Made by a program: the position numbers and the translations under genes. A DNA stretch of 64,000 nucleotides, from NCBI RefSeq assembly GCF_003202235.1, contig NZ_MASU01000013.1, forward strand, positions 682,001 to 746,000. Reading direction: 5' to 3'. The notes below the pieces were generated by a model, which was not told where the DNA came from, made no database searches, and worked only from the letters and a program-made list of their open reading frames with translations. Positions 31,063 through 38,799 of the stretch are shown here, piece by piece (within the stretch, counting starts at the first letter, position 1; each line of letters opens with the position of its first letter). The DNA comes from Prauserella flavalba. GTDB taxonomy: Bacteria; Actinomycetota; Actinomycetes; Mycobacteriales; Pseudonocardiaceae.

Positions 31063-31590
31063 TCAGCAGAAGATCCAGAACCAGCAGTCGTCGTCCTCGG
31101 GCGGCGTCGTGGTCGTGGTCGTGGTCGGTGCGTGCGAGGACGAGGACGACGGCGGCGACGGTGGTGGCTCCTCCGGTGAGGACGGATCCGGGGTGTCCTC
31201 GTCGGTCGGCTCCGGCTCCGGCTCCGTGGTCGTGGTGGTCGGCTCGGTCGTCGTGGTGGTCTCGTCGGTGGTCGTGGTCTGCTCCGACGTCTCCGGCTCG
31301 CCGGGGTCCACGGCGGTGGGGGAGTAGGTGATCTCGCGCGTGGGCGTGGTGTCCGGGCCGGAGATCCCCGAGGTGCGGGTGGGCAGCGCGATCACCACGG
31401 CGTCGTCCGGATCGGGGGCGGGCTCGTCGTCGCCGCCCTCGGTGGTCACGAAGAACGCGGCGACACCGCAGCCGATCACGACGGCGCCCATCACGGCGAG
31501 GACGCGGAGCCGGGACCGCGGGCCCGGGGGAACCCGGTCGTTCCAGCGGTCGTCGTCGGACAGCCGAGTCACCGACACGTCGTCGTACAC
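31063..31590 (-). CDS. Membrane-anchored Thr/Pro/Glu-rich protein with a Cys-Trp-Phe-Trp C-terminus
   Basis: A 175-residue type-II-like membrane protein: cytoplasmic N-terminus (1-28), one membrane helix (about 29-49, VLAVMGAVVIGCGVAAFFV) and an extracellular low-complexity stalk of Thr, Pro, Glu and Ser repeats. It ends in the striking tail DDDCWFWIFC, two cysteines bracketing five hydrophobic residues. No family recognised. Convergent with the TPP-enzyme gene, whose stop is 4 bases away. The upstream 221 bases hold no gene; I see an AT-rich patch near 31660-31745 and a degenerate palindrome near 31796. Confidence 0.78.
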   Translation of the reverse strand: MYDDVSVTRLSDDDRWNDRVPPGPRSRLRVLAVMGAVVIGCGVAAFFVTTEGGDDEPAPDPDDAVVIALPTRTSGISGPDTTPTREITYSPTAVDPGEPETSEQTTTTDETTTTTEPTTTTTEPEPEPTDEDTPDPSSPEEPPPSPPSSSSSHAPTTTTTTTPPEDDDCWFWIFC

Positions 31591-31795
31591 CGGGTAAGCC
31601 TTTCGGGCGGGGAAGGCAGCTGCGGACCGGCAAGTTGTGACTCGCAGTGGTCCAGCGGAGCCTTTTTACCCTAGAACGGCACCCGATGGGACTACATCGG
31701 GGGATTGTTCTCACGGAATCGATACGCTGTGGCAAAATCACTGCCCTTTTGTCACCTCGCCCTAACGCGCCGCGATCACCACCCCGCCCCCGGCC

Positions 31796-31818
31796 GCAGT
31801 GAAGGTGGCCTTCACCGC
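31796..31818. repeat. Degenerate, shortened family-A palindrome
   Basis: GTGAAGG (31799-31805) pairs with CCTTCAC (31809-31815) around TGG, flanked by GCA and CGC. It looks like the ends of a family-A palindrome with the centre deleted. The stop codon of the alpha/beta hydrolase (31812-31814) lies inside it. Confidence 0.6.
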
Positions 31819-32618
31819 AGTGGGGCCGACCTGGTGAGGAAGTCCAGCACCGCGTCGTCGAACGCCACCTCGCGTTCCAGGTTCGGCAGGTGCGCCGCAC
31901 CCTCGATCACGGTCAGCTCCGCCCCGGGAATGCGCTCGCACAGGAACTTCGCGACCTCCACCGGCGTGTACTCGTCCTCGTCGCCGACCACAACGAGCGT
32001 GGGCACGGCGATGTCCGCCAGCATCGGCACGTAGTCAGTGCGTTCCGCGCGTCCGCGCAGCGCCGCCGCCGCGCCCTCGGGGGAGGTGCCCGTCATCATC
32101 CGGAGGACGTGCTTCGCCGTGGCCGGCAGCGCGCGGATGTTGTGCGGTGCCAGCATCTTCGGCAGCACCTCGTGCGCGTACGGGCCGAGTCCTTCGCGCA
32201 GCAGCCGTTCCGCCAGTTCGCGCCGGGCGGCCCTGCCCCCGGGCGGCTCGGCGTGCGGTGTGGTGTCGGCGAGCAGCAGGCCGCGGACCCGGTGGGGGAA
32301 CTGGCGCAGGCACTCCAGCACGATCTGCCCGCCCATCGACAGTCCACCGAGGACGAACCGCTCGACGCCGAGCGCGTCGAGCAGTGCCCCGATGTCCCGC
32401 GCGAACGTCCCCAGCGGCGTGCTGCCGGGGACCACGGTGCTCTCGCCGTATCCGCGTAGGTCCGGGGTGATCACGCGCCAGCCCTCGCGCGCGAAGCGTA
32501 CGGCCTGCGGGCGCCACATCGTGCGGTCGAACGGGTGCCCGTGCACGAGGACCAGCGGCGTTCCGCTGCCGGTGTCGTCGAAGCCGACCGTGATGCCGTT
32601 GACGGGAAGTGTGCTCAC
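31812..32618 (-). CDS. Alpha/beta hydrolase
   Basis: A 268-residue alpha/beta hydrolase of the 3-oxoadipate-enol-lactonase-like type. Oxyanion-hole segment VLVHGHPFDRTMW, nucleophile elbow GGLSMGGQI (catalytic Ser), acid in VVVGDEDEYTP and catalytic His in IEGAAHLPNLE. Divergent from the MocR-type regulator gene with a 60-base intergenic region carrying three GTGCAAT direct repeats, so it is likely the regulated target. The ligand of a PLP-dependent regulator is usually a PLP or amino-acid derivative, which may hint at the substrate; this is inference. Confidence 0.87.
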   Translation of the reverse strand: MSTLPVNGITVGFDDTGSGTPLVLVHGHPFDRTMWRPQAVRFAREGWRVITPDLRGYGESTVVPGSTPLGTFARDIGALLDALGVERFVLGGLSMGGQIVLECLRQFPHRVRGLLLADTTPHAEPPGGRAARRELAERLLREGLGPYAHEVLPKMLAPHNIRALPATAKHVLRMMTGTSPEGAAAALRGRAERTDYVPMLADIAVPTLVVVGDEDEYTPVEVAKFLCERIPGAELTVIEGAAHLPNLEREVAFDDAVLDFLTRSAPLR

Positions 32619-32634
32619 GGCTCGACGCTATCCA

Positions 32635-32677
32635 GTGCAATATCTCGGTGCAATGAAAACATTGACCTCGGTGCAAT
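32635..32677. promoter_or_regulatory. Three GTGCAAT direct repeats, probable MocR operator
   Basis: GTGCAAT at 32635-32641, 32648-32654 and 32671-32677; the last two share CTCGGTGCAAT. Steps of 13 and 23 bases put all copies roughly on one DNA face. They span the divergent hydrolase/MocR promoters and end 1 base before the regulator's ATG; MocR proteins typically bind direct repeats. Confidence 0.6.
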
Positions 32678-32678
32678 A

Positions 32679-34013
32679 ATGTCCGGCATGGACGACTACC
32701 GGGCCATCGCCGACGCCGTCGCCGCCGATATCGCGGCGGGCAGGCTCCAGCCGGGCCAGCGGCTCCCACCCCAGCGCCGCTTCGCCCGCACCCGTGGCAT
32801 CGCCGCCTCCACGGCCGCACGCGTGTACACGGAGCTGACCCGGCGCGGGCTCGTCGCCGGCGAGGTCGGCAGGGGCACGTTCGTGCGCGCCGGCCTGCCG
32901 CTCGTCGAGCCCGCGCTGGTCGAACCCGCCACCGCGCGCGTGGACCTCGAGCGGAACTTTCCCGTGTTGCCGGGCCAGGCCGACCAGCTCGCGGCCTCGC
33001 TCACCGGCCTGCTGCGCGCCGACGCGCTCGGTGCGGCACTGCGCCCGGTCGGCGTGTCCGGCACGCAGACCGCCCGCACGGCGGCGGCGCGCCTGCTGTC
33101 GCGCGCGGGCTGGTCGCCCGAGCCCGAGCGGATCCTGTTCTCCGGCAACGGAAGGCAGGCCATCGCGGCGGCCATCTCCGCACTGGTGCCGGTCGGTGGC
33201 AGGCTCGGCGTCGAGGCGCTGACCTACCCCGTGGTGAAGGGGATCGCCCCGCGCCTCGGCTGCACGCTCGTTGCGCTGCCCACCGACGACGAGGGAATCG
33301 TGCCGGACGCGCTGCGCACGGCGAACGTGCACGCCGTCTACGTCCAGCCGGTACTGCACAATCCGCTCGGCATCACGATGCCCGCCCGGCGCCGCGGCGA
33401 ACTCGGCGCGGTCGTGCGGGCGCTCGACCTGCCCGTCGTGGAGGACGCCGTCTACGCCTTCCTGCGCGACGAGCCGCCACTCGCCGCCGAGGCGCCGGAG
33501 CACACGGTGGTGACCGACAGCCTCTCCAAACGGCTGGCACCGGAGCTGACCCTCGGCTTCGTCGTCCCGCCCGCCCGGCTCGCCGACCGCGTCGCCTCCG
33601 CGCTGCGATCGGGAGCCTGGACCGCGCAGGGGTTCGCGATCGACGCCGCGACCCGCTGGATCGGCGACGGCACCGCCGAGGCCGTCCAGACCGCCAAACG
33701 CGCCGATGCCGCACGCAGGCAGGAGCTGGTGCGCGAGCGCCTGGCGGCGTTCGCCGTGCGGGCCGATCCCGCCGCCTACCACTGCTGGTGGGAGCTGCCC
33801 GCGCAGTGGCGGGCGGAGACGTTCGTCGCGGCCGCCGCGCGCAGGGGCATCGCCGTGAGCCCGGCGGGAGCGTTCACGGTCGGCTCGGGTCACGCGCCCA
33901 GCGCCGTGCGGCTCGCCCTCGCCTCACCACCGGAGCCGGTGCTCGCCGCCGCGCTCGGCACCCTCGCCGGGCTCGCCGCCGCGGCACCGGAGGACGAGAC
34001 GGCCATCAGCTGA
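32679..34013 (+). CDS. MocR/PdxR-family transcriptional regulator (GntR HTH + aminotransferase fold)
   Basis: About 444 residues: an N-terminal winged GntR helix-turn-helix (DIAAGRLQPGQRLPPQRRFA, then ASTAARVYTELTRRGLV) and a fold-type-I aminotransferase domain. The PLP-binding lysine is Lys284 in TDSLSKRLAPEL, and VVEDAVYAFLRD holds the Asp that contacts the pyridine nitrogen. Start at 32679 or the next ATG at 32688. It is divergent from the hydrolase and carries putative operator repeats up to its own start codon, suggesting autoregulation. The effector is unknown. Confidence 0.88.
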   Translation: MSGMDDYRAIADAVAADIAAGRLQPGQRLPPQRRFARTRGIAASTAARVYTELTRRGLVAGEVGRGTFVRAGLPLVEPALVEPATARVDLERNFPVLPGQADQLAASLTGLLRADALGAALRPVGVSGTQTARTAAARLLSRAGWSPEPERILFSGNGRQAIAAAISALVPVGGRLGVEALTYPVVKGIAPRLGCTLVALPTDDEGIVPDALRTANVHAVYVQPVLHNPLGITMPARRRGELGAVVRALDLPVVEDAVYAFLRDEPPLAAEAPEHTVVTDSLSKRLAPELTLGFVVPPARLADRVASALRSGAWTAQGFAIDAATRWIGDGTAEAVQTAKRADAARRQELVRERLAAFAVRADPAAYHCWWELPAQWRAETFVAAAARRGIAVSPAGAFTVGSGHAPSAVRLALASPPEPVLAAALGTLAGLAAAAPEDETAIS

Positions 34014-34016
34014 GCC

Positions 34017-34042
34017 GTTTCGGTGGAAAGCGACGGGGGTAT
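34017..34042 (+). promoter_or_regulatory. Sigma-B/F-like promoter of the DUF2795 gene
   Basis: GTTT (34017-34020), 16-base spacer, GGGTAT (34037-34042), an excellent match. The -35 begins 4 bases after the MocR stop codon; leader with GGAGGTG before the ATG at 34065. Confidence 0.65.
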
Positions 34043-34064
34043 CTCGCGCCCGGAGGTGACACAC

Positions 34065-34385
34065 ATGGCGACGACGACCACCGCCGAGCGGGTACGCGCC
34101 GTGCTGTCCGATGCGGACTTCCCCGCGGAGAAGGCCGATCTGGTGCGCTGCGCCGAGAACGCCGAGGCCGACACGGACACCATCAAGGCGCTGGGCGCCA
34201 TGCCGCCCGTCACGTACGCGAACCTCGCCGAGGTGATGCGGTCGGTGCCGCTCGACCAGGGGCAGAGCGCGGCCGAGGAGGCTGCCCGGCGGCGGGAGCA
34301 CGACAAGCCCGGACTGGCGCAGCGGGAGAAGGACGTCTCCGGGCACCCGATCGTCGACGAGCTGGGCGAGAACCGGGGCAGTTGA
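34065..34385 (+). CDS. DUF2795 protein
   Basis: A 106-residue small soluble protein. The N-terminal half is DUF2795: RVRAVLSDADFPAEKADLVRCAE and TIKALGAMPPVTYANLAEVMRSV, a compact helical domain common in actinobacterial stress genes; the C-terminal half is charged and probably disordered. ATG at 34065 with GGAGGTG at the right distance. Monocistronic, with its own stress-type promoter. Function of the family unknown. Confidence 0.85.
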   Translation: MATTTTAERVRAVLSDADFPAEKADLVRCAENAEADTDTIKALGAMPPVTYANLAEVMRSVPLDQGQSAAEEAARRREHDKPGLAQREKDVSGHPIVDELGENRGS

Positions 34386-34405
34386 GCGGCTTCGCGGCGC
34401 GGGCG

Positions 34406-34431
34406 GTTTCGGTTTCCGGCCATCCGGGTAG
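34406..34431 (+). promoter_or_regulatory. Sigma-B/F-like promoter of the 34474-34869 gene
   Basis: GTTT (34406-34409), 16-base spacer, GGGTAG (34426-34431); leader about 36 bases. Confidence 0.6.
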
Positions 34432-34473
34432 CTTCCTGGCGCGAGTCCGCTTCACCGACAGGACGTCCCCATC

Positions 34474-34869
34474 ATGGATCTGACCGGTAACCGCGACGTG
34501 GACACCACGGCCGCAGCCCTGGCCGCCCGCGCCGAAGACGCCGCCCGCGCCCTCTACCAGCGCACCGCGGGCCAGGCAGAGGAAGAGAGCATCGCCGATG
34601 CCGACGAGGTGCACCGCATGCTCGGTTCACTCAAGCTCGTGGTCGAGAACCTCGCCCGCTGCCTTCCGGAGCTGAACACGTGGCTGGAACAGCGCATGTG
34701 GTCCGGAACGCTCGGCAAGGGCGACGACGCGTCGTTCGACGAGCTGACCAAGTCGACCTTCGAGGTCGCCGCCGCGCTGGCCAGGGCCCACCGTATGAGC
34801 GCACAGCTGGGCCGGGAACTCCAGGCCGCGCAGACCGCGAGCCGCGAACTCGCGGCGAAGACGACGTAA
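34474..34869 (+). CDS. Hypothetical helical protein (131 aa)
   Basis: A 131-residue, almost entirely helical soluble protein (Ala, Glu, Arg-rich with LKLVVENLARCLPELNTWLEQRMW in the middle, read here in two parts). No family recognised. The C-terminal half alternates AARALAR-like heptads and could form a coiled coil. It is preceded by a clear GTTT-N16-GGGTAG promoter and is convergent with the epimerase gene (11-base gap). The stress-type promoter supports it being a real gene. Confidence 0.7.
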   Translation: MDLTGNRDVDTTAAALAARAEDAARALYQRTAGQAEEESIADADEVHRMLGSLKLVVENLARCLPELNTWLEQRMWSGTLGKGDDASFDELTKSTFEVAAALARAHRMSAQLGRELQAAQTASRELAAKTT

Positions 34870-34880
34870 CACCGCTCTGC

Positions 34881-35948
34881 TCAAGGCTTCTTGCCGACAC
34901 CCGTCGCCAGTTCGCCGAGCCGTCCGCCGGCCACCGAGGACGCCAGCGGGGGAGTGGCCATGCCCTCTCGCTCGCGCAGTCCGGTGAGGAACTCGGCGAG
35001 CGCGTCGGCCGCCGAGTAGCGCGCGGTCCACGCCAGGTCCGTCCTGGCCCTGGTGGTGTCCATCAGCGGCAGCCGCAGCACCGCGTCGAACAGCCCCGGT
35101 GACGCGGGCACCGCGTGCAGCTTCCAGGCCGCGGCGACCGCGGTGCGTGCCACGACCGCGGGCAGCGGAACGGTGCGGGCACCGAGCAATTCGGCGATCA
35201 GCTTCGGGTCGACCACCGGATCCGCGGCGAGGTTGAACGCGCCCCGCACGGGATTCAGCGTCGCGAGGCGGAACGCCTCACCGACGTCGGCGGAGTGCAC
35301 GGCCTGCATCGTGAGCCCGGGAACGTCCGGCACCACCGGAACCAGACCGGGCCGCACGAGGCTCGCCGGCACGAGCGGTCCCGCGAACAGCCTCCGCTGC
35401 TCGGAGGCGGCCTCACGCTTGAAGACGAACGCGGGCCGCATCCGCACCACGCGAATGTGCGGATGGGTGCGCGTGAACGCGTCGAGCACCCGCTCCAGGT
35501 ACGCCTTCTCGCGCGTGTAGGCGGCGCCGGGCCAGCCGTGCGTCGGCCACTGCTCGTCGACCGTGCGGTCCTTCGGTCCCGGCGAGTACGCCCCCACCGA
35601 CGACGCGTACAGCAGTGCGGGCACCTCGCAGCGGGCGACGGCGTCGAACACACGCACGCTGCCGAGCACGTTCGCGTCCCACGTCGTGGCCGGGTCGCGG
35701 GTCGGCTGGAACAGCCACGCCAGATGAATCACCACGTCGGCGCCGGTGAGGATCCGGTCCAGTTCATCATCGGTCGCCTGCGGCAGGTCGAGTGTCTCGA
35801 TCGCGAGCTTGGGGCGCGTCCATTCCGGCTCCCTGCGGGCGATGCCGGTGATCGACGTGACGCGCGGGTCCTCCGACAGCGCCTCGACCACGCTCGTGCC
35901 GAGGTTGCCGGTGGCGCCGGTGACGACGACGCGCAGCTGCTGGTTCAT
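34881..35948 (-). CDS. NAD-dependent epimerase/dehydratase family protein
   Basis: A 355-residue atypical extended SDR: cofactor motif VTGATGNLGTSVVEAL, VIHLAW instead of the usual VIHLAA, SSVGAYSPGP and YTREKAYLE (Tyr and Lys of the active site). The C-terminal domain is longer than in sugar epimerases and typical of SDRs with unknown substrates. Its ATG overlaps the TGA of the SRPBCC gene (ATGA), so both are expressed from the stress-type promoter at 36389-36413. Confidence 0.84.
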   Translation of the reverse strand: MNQQLRVVVTGATGNLGTSVVEALSEDPRVTSITGIARREPEWTRPKLAIETLDLPQATDDELDRILTGADVVIHLAWLFQPTRDPATTWDANVLGSVRVFDAVARCEVPALLYASSVGAYSPGPKDRTVDEQWPTHGWPGAAYTREKAYLERVLDAFTRTHPHIRVVRMRPAFVFKREAASEQRRLFAGPLVPASLVRPGLVPVVPDVPGLTMQAVHSADVGEAFRLATLNPVRGAFNLAADPVVDPKLIAELLGARTVPLPAVVARTAVAAAWKLHAVPASPGLFDAVLRLPLMDTTRARTDLAWTARYSAADALAEFLTGLREREGMATPPLASSVAGGRLGELATGVGKKP

Positions 35949-36379
35949 GCCCACCGCCCTCCGGTCTGCTCGGTCACCAGCGCGGCGAGCCGGTCGAGCG
36001 CTTCCTCGATCCTGCGGTCGGCCTCCTCGCTCACCTCGCCGCCGAGCGCCTCGGCCTGCTCGCCCGCGAAGGTGAGGTGCATGGTGGCGACGCTGCCGGA
36101 CCGGTCGTCGGCGGGGTCGATCTGCAGCCAGCCGTCGTAGTGCTCGTCGCCGGAACCGCCCCAGGACAGCCTGCGCCGCTCGCGGTCGACGTCGATGAAC
36201 CCGGTGGCGTCGTGGACCTCGCTGCCGCTGGCCACCCACGCGTGCAGCGCGCCCTCCCCGGCGGGCTCCACGTCGACGCCCTCGGGCGTCCAGGCGTTCA
36301 GCGTGCCCGGGCCGGCGGCGATGTCGAACGCGGTCGCCGGATCTGCGGAAATGGTGCGCTGGTGCTCGAACTCGGACAT
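35945..36379 (-). CDS. SRPBCC (START-like) family protein
   Basis: A 144-residue helix-grip protein: EFEHQRTISADPATAFDIAAGPG at the N-terminus, central strands around VHDATGFIDVDRERRRLSWG, and a long C-terminal helix AIEEALDRLAALV-like (EEADRRIEEALDRLAALV). Such proteins bind hydrophobic ligands. An upstream in-frame start at 36421 exists, but the ATG at 36379 lies 9 bases behind GCAT-N15-GGGTAC, the same spacing seen at five other genes, so it is preferred. First gene of a two-gene operon. Confidence 0.8.
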   Translation of the reverse strand: MSEFEHQRTISADPATAFDIAAGPGTLNAWTPEGVDVEPAGEGALHAWVASGSEVHDATGFIDVDRERRRLSWGGSGDEHYDGWLQIDPADDRSGSVATMHLTFAGEQAEALGGEVSEEADRRIEEALDRLAALVTEQTGGRWA

Positions 36380-36388
36380 GTCCGAGAC

Positions 36389-36413
36389 GTACCCACCCCT
36401 GAAGCGGATATGC
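36389..36413 (-). promoter_or_regulatory. Sigma-B/F-like promoter of the SRPBCC/epimerase operon
   Basis: Minus strand GCAT (36410-36413), 15-base spacer, GGGTAC (36389-36394), 9 bases to the ATG at 36379. The -35 matches only the loose GNNT form. Confidence 0.5.
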
Positions 36414-36454
36414 GCACCCACCTGAGGAGTGCCGACCCCTCAGGAGCGCCAACC

Positions 36455-36507
36455 GCAGTGAAGGCCACCTTCACTGCGTTGAACGCAGGCAGGGTGGCCT
36501 TCACTGC
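36455..36507. repeat. Family-A intergenic palindrome (imperfect right arm)
   Basis: GCAGTGAAGGCCACCTTCAC begins the left arm at 36455; the right arm carries GGCAGG where TGAAGG is expected, so the stem has an internal mismatch. Loop TTGAA. Lies downstream of hsp20 (minus strand). Confidence 0.8.
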
Positions 36508-36534
36508 AGCCGGGTCGGCTTGAATCGGGGTGGT

Positions 36535-36969
36535 TCACTTCTCGGTGATCTCGATGCGGCGCGGGGTGGCCGAGGCGCTCTTGGGCACCCGTACCGTCAG
36601 CACGCCGTCGGCGAGCTCGGCCGCGATCGCGTCCTGCTCCACGCCGCGCGGCAGCGTGACGGCGTAGCGGAACTGACCGGTGCGGCGAGTGCGGTGGCGC
36701 AGGCTGCCCTCGCGCCCCGTCTCGGCGACCTCACCGCTGACCGTCAGCCTGTTCGCGGCGACGTCGACGCTGATGTTCTCCCTCGCGACACCCGGCACCT
36801 CGATCTCGACCACGTAGGCGTCGTCGGTCTCGGACACGTCCGCGGCGGGCACCCACGCGCGGGGCTGGTCGGCGCGGACGAGACCCAGCCGTCGGTACAG
36901 GTCGTCGAAGTCCCGGAACGGGTCCCAGCTGGCGAGCGGACGAGAGGTCCGAACAGCGGGCAGTGTCAT
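36535..36969 (-). CDS. Hsp20 / alpha-crystallin family small heat-shock protein
   Basis: A 144-residue small heat-shock protein with the alpha-crystallin domain at about 38-135: AADVSETDDAYVVEIEVPGV, NRLTVSGEV, and the conserved GVLTVRVPK end strand followed by RRIEITEK as C-terminal extension. N-terminal WDPFRDFDDLYRRL is the class signature. It acts as an ATP-independent holdase. AGGAGGTAGGAG precedes the ATG, and an HspR HAIR operator lies upstream, so it is probably part of the HspR heat-shock regulon. Confidence 0.93.
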   Translation of the reverse strand: MTLPAVRTSRPLASWDPFRDFDDLYRRLGLVRADQPRAWVPAADVSETDDAYVVEIEVPGVARENISVDVAANRLTVSGEVAETGREGSLRHRTRRTGQFRYAVTLPRGVEQDAIAAELADGVLTVRVPKSASATPRRIEITEK

Positions 36970-37054
36970 GGCTCCTACCTCCTGGAAGCTCCCTGGCCCC
37001 CTGGCGGGGACATCACCTCCTCAAACGGACTTGAGTCGAGGTTTGTTCCCTAAG

Positions 37055-37073
37055 TTGAGTGCAGTGAGCTCAA
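37055..37073 (-). promoter_or_regulatory. HAIR-type operator (HspR site) upstream of hsp20
   Basis: TTGAG (37055-37059), 9 bases, CTCAA (37069-37073), matching the HAIR core of CTTGAGT-N7-ACTCAAG. A second exact CTTGAGT half-site is at 37030-37036, and an overlapping CTCAA..TTGAG pair follows at 37069-37082. Confidence 0.7.
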
Positions 37074-37144
37074 ATTATTGAGGCCGGGAACTGGCCGGTA
37101 TGCCAGCTAGCGTCGGCGGCATGCCTGACGTGAAGGAGCGGACG

Positions 37145-37738
37145 ATGATTCCCGAGGCCGAGGTCTTCCTGCTCGCCGACCAGGCGGCGATGCACGTGCT
37201 CACCCGGATCCCGGGGGAGCGCCTGGACACCCTCCTGCCACCGGTGTTCGACATGCCCGGCGCCGACCGGCCGACGCCGCTGCGCGAGGTGGTCGCCCAC
37301 CTCGCCTACGACGAGGCGTGGATCCCGGACCTGCTCGCCGGGCGGAGCATGGACGAGGTGGGCAAGGACGCGTACGACGGCGACCTGCTCGGCGACGACC
37401 CCGCCGGCAACCTCACGCGCCTCGGCGAGGCGGCACGGGCGGCGGCGCGCACGGTGACCGACCGCGAGGCGCCGGTGCACTGCTCCTACGGCGTCTGCGC
37501 GACATGGGACTACTTCTGGCAGCTCAATGTCGCGCGCACGCTCACCGCACACGACGTGGCCGCCCACCTCGGCCTGGGGTCGCCGCTGTCGGAGGAGCTC
37601 TCGCGCCGCATGTACGACGGCAGCGTTCCGCTGGCGCCGAGGTGGCGGGAGATCGGCGTCTTCCGCGAGCCCGTGCCGGTCGCAGGCGATGCCTCCTGGC
37701 GCACCCGCTACCTCGCCCTCACCGGCAGGCGCGCCTGA
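37145..37738 (+). CDS. DinB / maleylpyruvate-isomerase-like fold protein
   Basis: About 197 residues from the ATG at 37145, chosen because GAAGGAG lies 8 bases upstream; two other in-frame ATGs lie at 37100 and 37121. The sequence LREVVAHLAYDEAWIPDLLAG is the histidine-containing helix of the DinB/MDMPI four-helix bundle, where His and Asp residues bind a divalent metal in mycothiol-dependent enzymes. The C-terminal half is unlike standard DinB domains. Convergent with the sugar-binding protein gene, separated by a family-A palindrome. Activity unknown; mycothiol-dependent transferase is possible. Confidence 0.72.
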   Translation: MIPEAEVFLLADQAAMHVLTRIPGERLDTLLPPVFDMPGADRPTPLREVVAHLAYDEAWIPDLLAGRSMDEVGKDAYDGDLLGDDPAGNLTRLGEAARAAARTVTDREAPVHCSYGVCATWDYFWQLNVARTLTAHDVAAHLGLGSPLSEELSRRMYDGSVPLAPRWREIGVFREPVPVAGDASWRTRYLALTGRRA

Positions 37739-37740
37739 TC

Positions 37741-37778
37741 GCAGTGAAGGCCACCGCGGGCAAGGTGGCCTTCACTGC
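37741..37778. repeat. Family-A intergenic palindrome (short form)
   Basis: Arms GCAGTGAAGGCCACC (37741-37755) and its complement (37764-37778), 8-base loop. Only 2 bases after the upstream stop codon; between convergent genes. Confidence 0.85.
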
Positions 37779-37793
37779 AGACTGCGGAAGGGG

Positions 37794-38759
37794 CTACTGG
37801 TAGAGGACGGCCTTGATCTTCGGGTCGTCCACGTTCGACTTGTCGTACCAGTAGTAGTTGGTGTCGATGGTCTTCGGCAGCTGCTCGCCGTCGATGGCCT
37901 TGATCGCCGAGTCGACGAGCTGCCTGCCCATGTCGATCGGGTCCTGGGTCACCGCGCCGGCCATCACGCCGCTCCTGATCGCGTCGATCTGGGCCTTGCC
38001 GGAGTCGAACCCGACCACCGTCACGCCCTTGCGGCCGCTCTCCTGCACGCCCTTGATCACGCCGATCGCCGAGCCCTCGTTGGACGCGTAGATGCCCTTG
38101 AGGTCCGGGTTCGCCGACAGGATCGACTTGGTGATGTTGGCGGATTCCAGCTGGTCGCCGCCGCCGTACTGCGGTTGCAGCACCGTGATCCCCGGCGCGT
38201 TCTGCTTCATCCACTCCAGGAAGCCGTCGCGGCGGTCGATGCCGGAGCGGCTGGTCTGGTCGTGCACGACGAGCGCGACCTTGCCCTTGCCGCCGATCTG
38301 CTCGGAGAGGTGCTTTGCTGCCTCGGCCGCCGCGGCCTTGTTGTCGGTGGCCACGGTGGTCACCGGGATGTCACTGTCCACTCCGGAGTCGAACGCGATC
38401 ACCGGGATGTTCTGCGACTGGGCCTGTTGCAGCAGGGGAGCGGCGGCCCTCGAGTCGAGTGCGGCGAAGCCGACCGCCTGCGGAGACTTGGCGAGCTCGT
38501 TGGTGAGCATGTTCATCTGCTCTTCCACGTCCTGCTCGGTGGCGGGGCCGACGAAGGTCACCCGCGCGCCGCGCTCGGCGGCCTCCTGTTCGGCGCCCTT
38601 CTTCACCGCCTGCCAGAACTGGTGCTGGAACCCCTTCGACACGATCGCGATGAACGGTCCGTCCCCGCCACCGCCGGAGCCGCCGTCGGAGCCACACGCG
38701 GCGAGCGTCAGCGCGAGCGCGCCGCCCGCGAGCGCCGCGACGACCTTCCTCATTCTCAT
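37794..38759 (-). CDS. Sugar ABC transporter substrate-binding lipoprotein
   Basis: About 321 residues. Lipoprotein signal peptide with lipobox LAAC followed by a Gly/Ser linker, then a type-I periplasmic-binding fold of the ribose/rhamnose type (FIAIVSKGFQHQFWQAVKKGAE; IPVIAFDSGVDS). The start ATG at 38759 has GGAGATCTG at a good distance. It is the last gene of the leftward fucose operon and encodes the receptor for the importer encoded at 38800-41378. Its ligand is inferred from the catabolic genes to be L-fucose or a close 6-deoxy sugar. Confidence 0.9.
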   Translation of the reverse strand: MRMRKVVAALAGGALALTLAACGSDGGSGGGGDGPFIAIVSKGFQHQFWQAVKKGAEQEAAERGARVTFVGPATEQDVEEQMNMLTNELAKSPQAVGFAALDSRAAAPLLQQAQSQNIPVIAFDSGVDSDIPVTTVATDNKAAAAEAAKHLSEQIGGKGKVALVVHDQTSRSGIDRRDGFLEWMKQNAPGITVLQPQYGGGDQLESANITKSILSANPDLKGIYASNEGSAIGVIKGVQESGRKGVTVVGFDSGKAQIDAIRSGVMAGAVTQDPIDMGRQLVDSAIKAIDGEQLPKTIDTNYYWYDKSNVDDPKIKAVLYQ

Positions 38760-38799
38760 CACCAGATCTCCTTTGTTCTGGTCGTGGTCTCCTGGGCTG

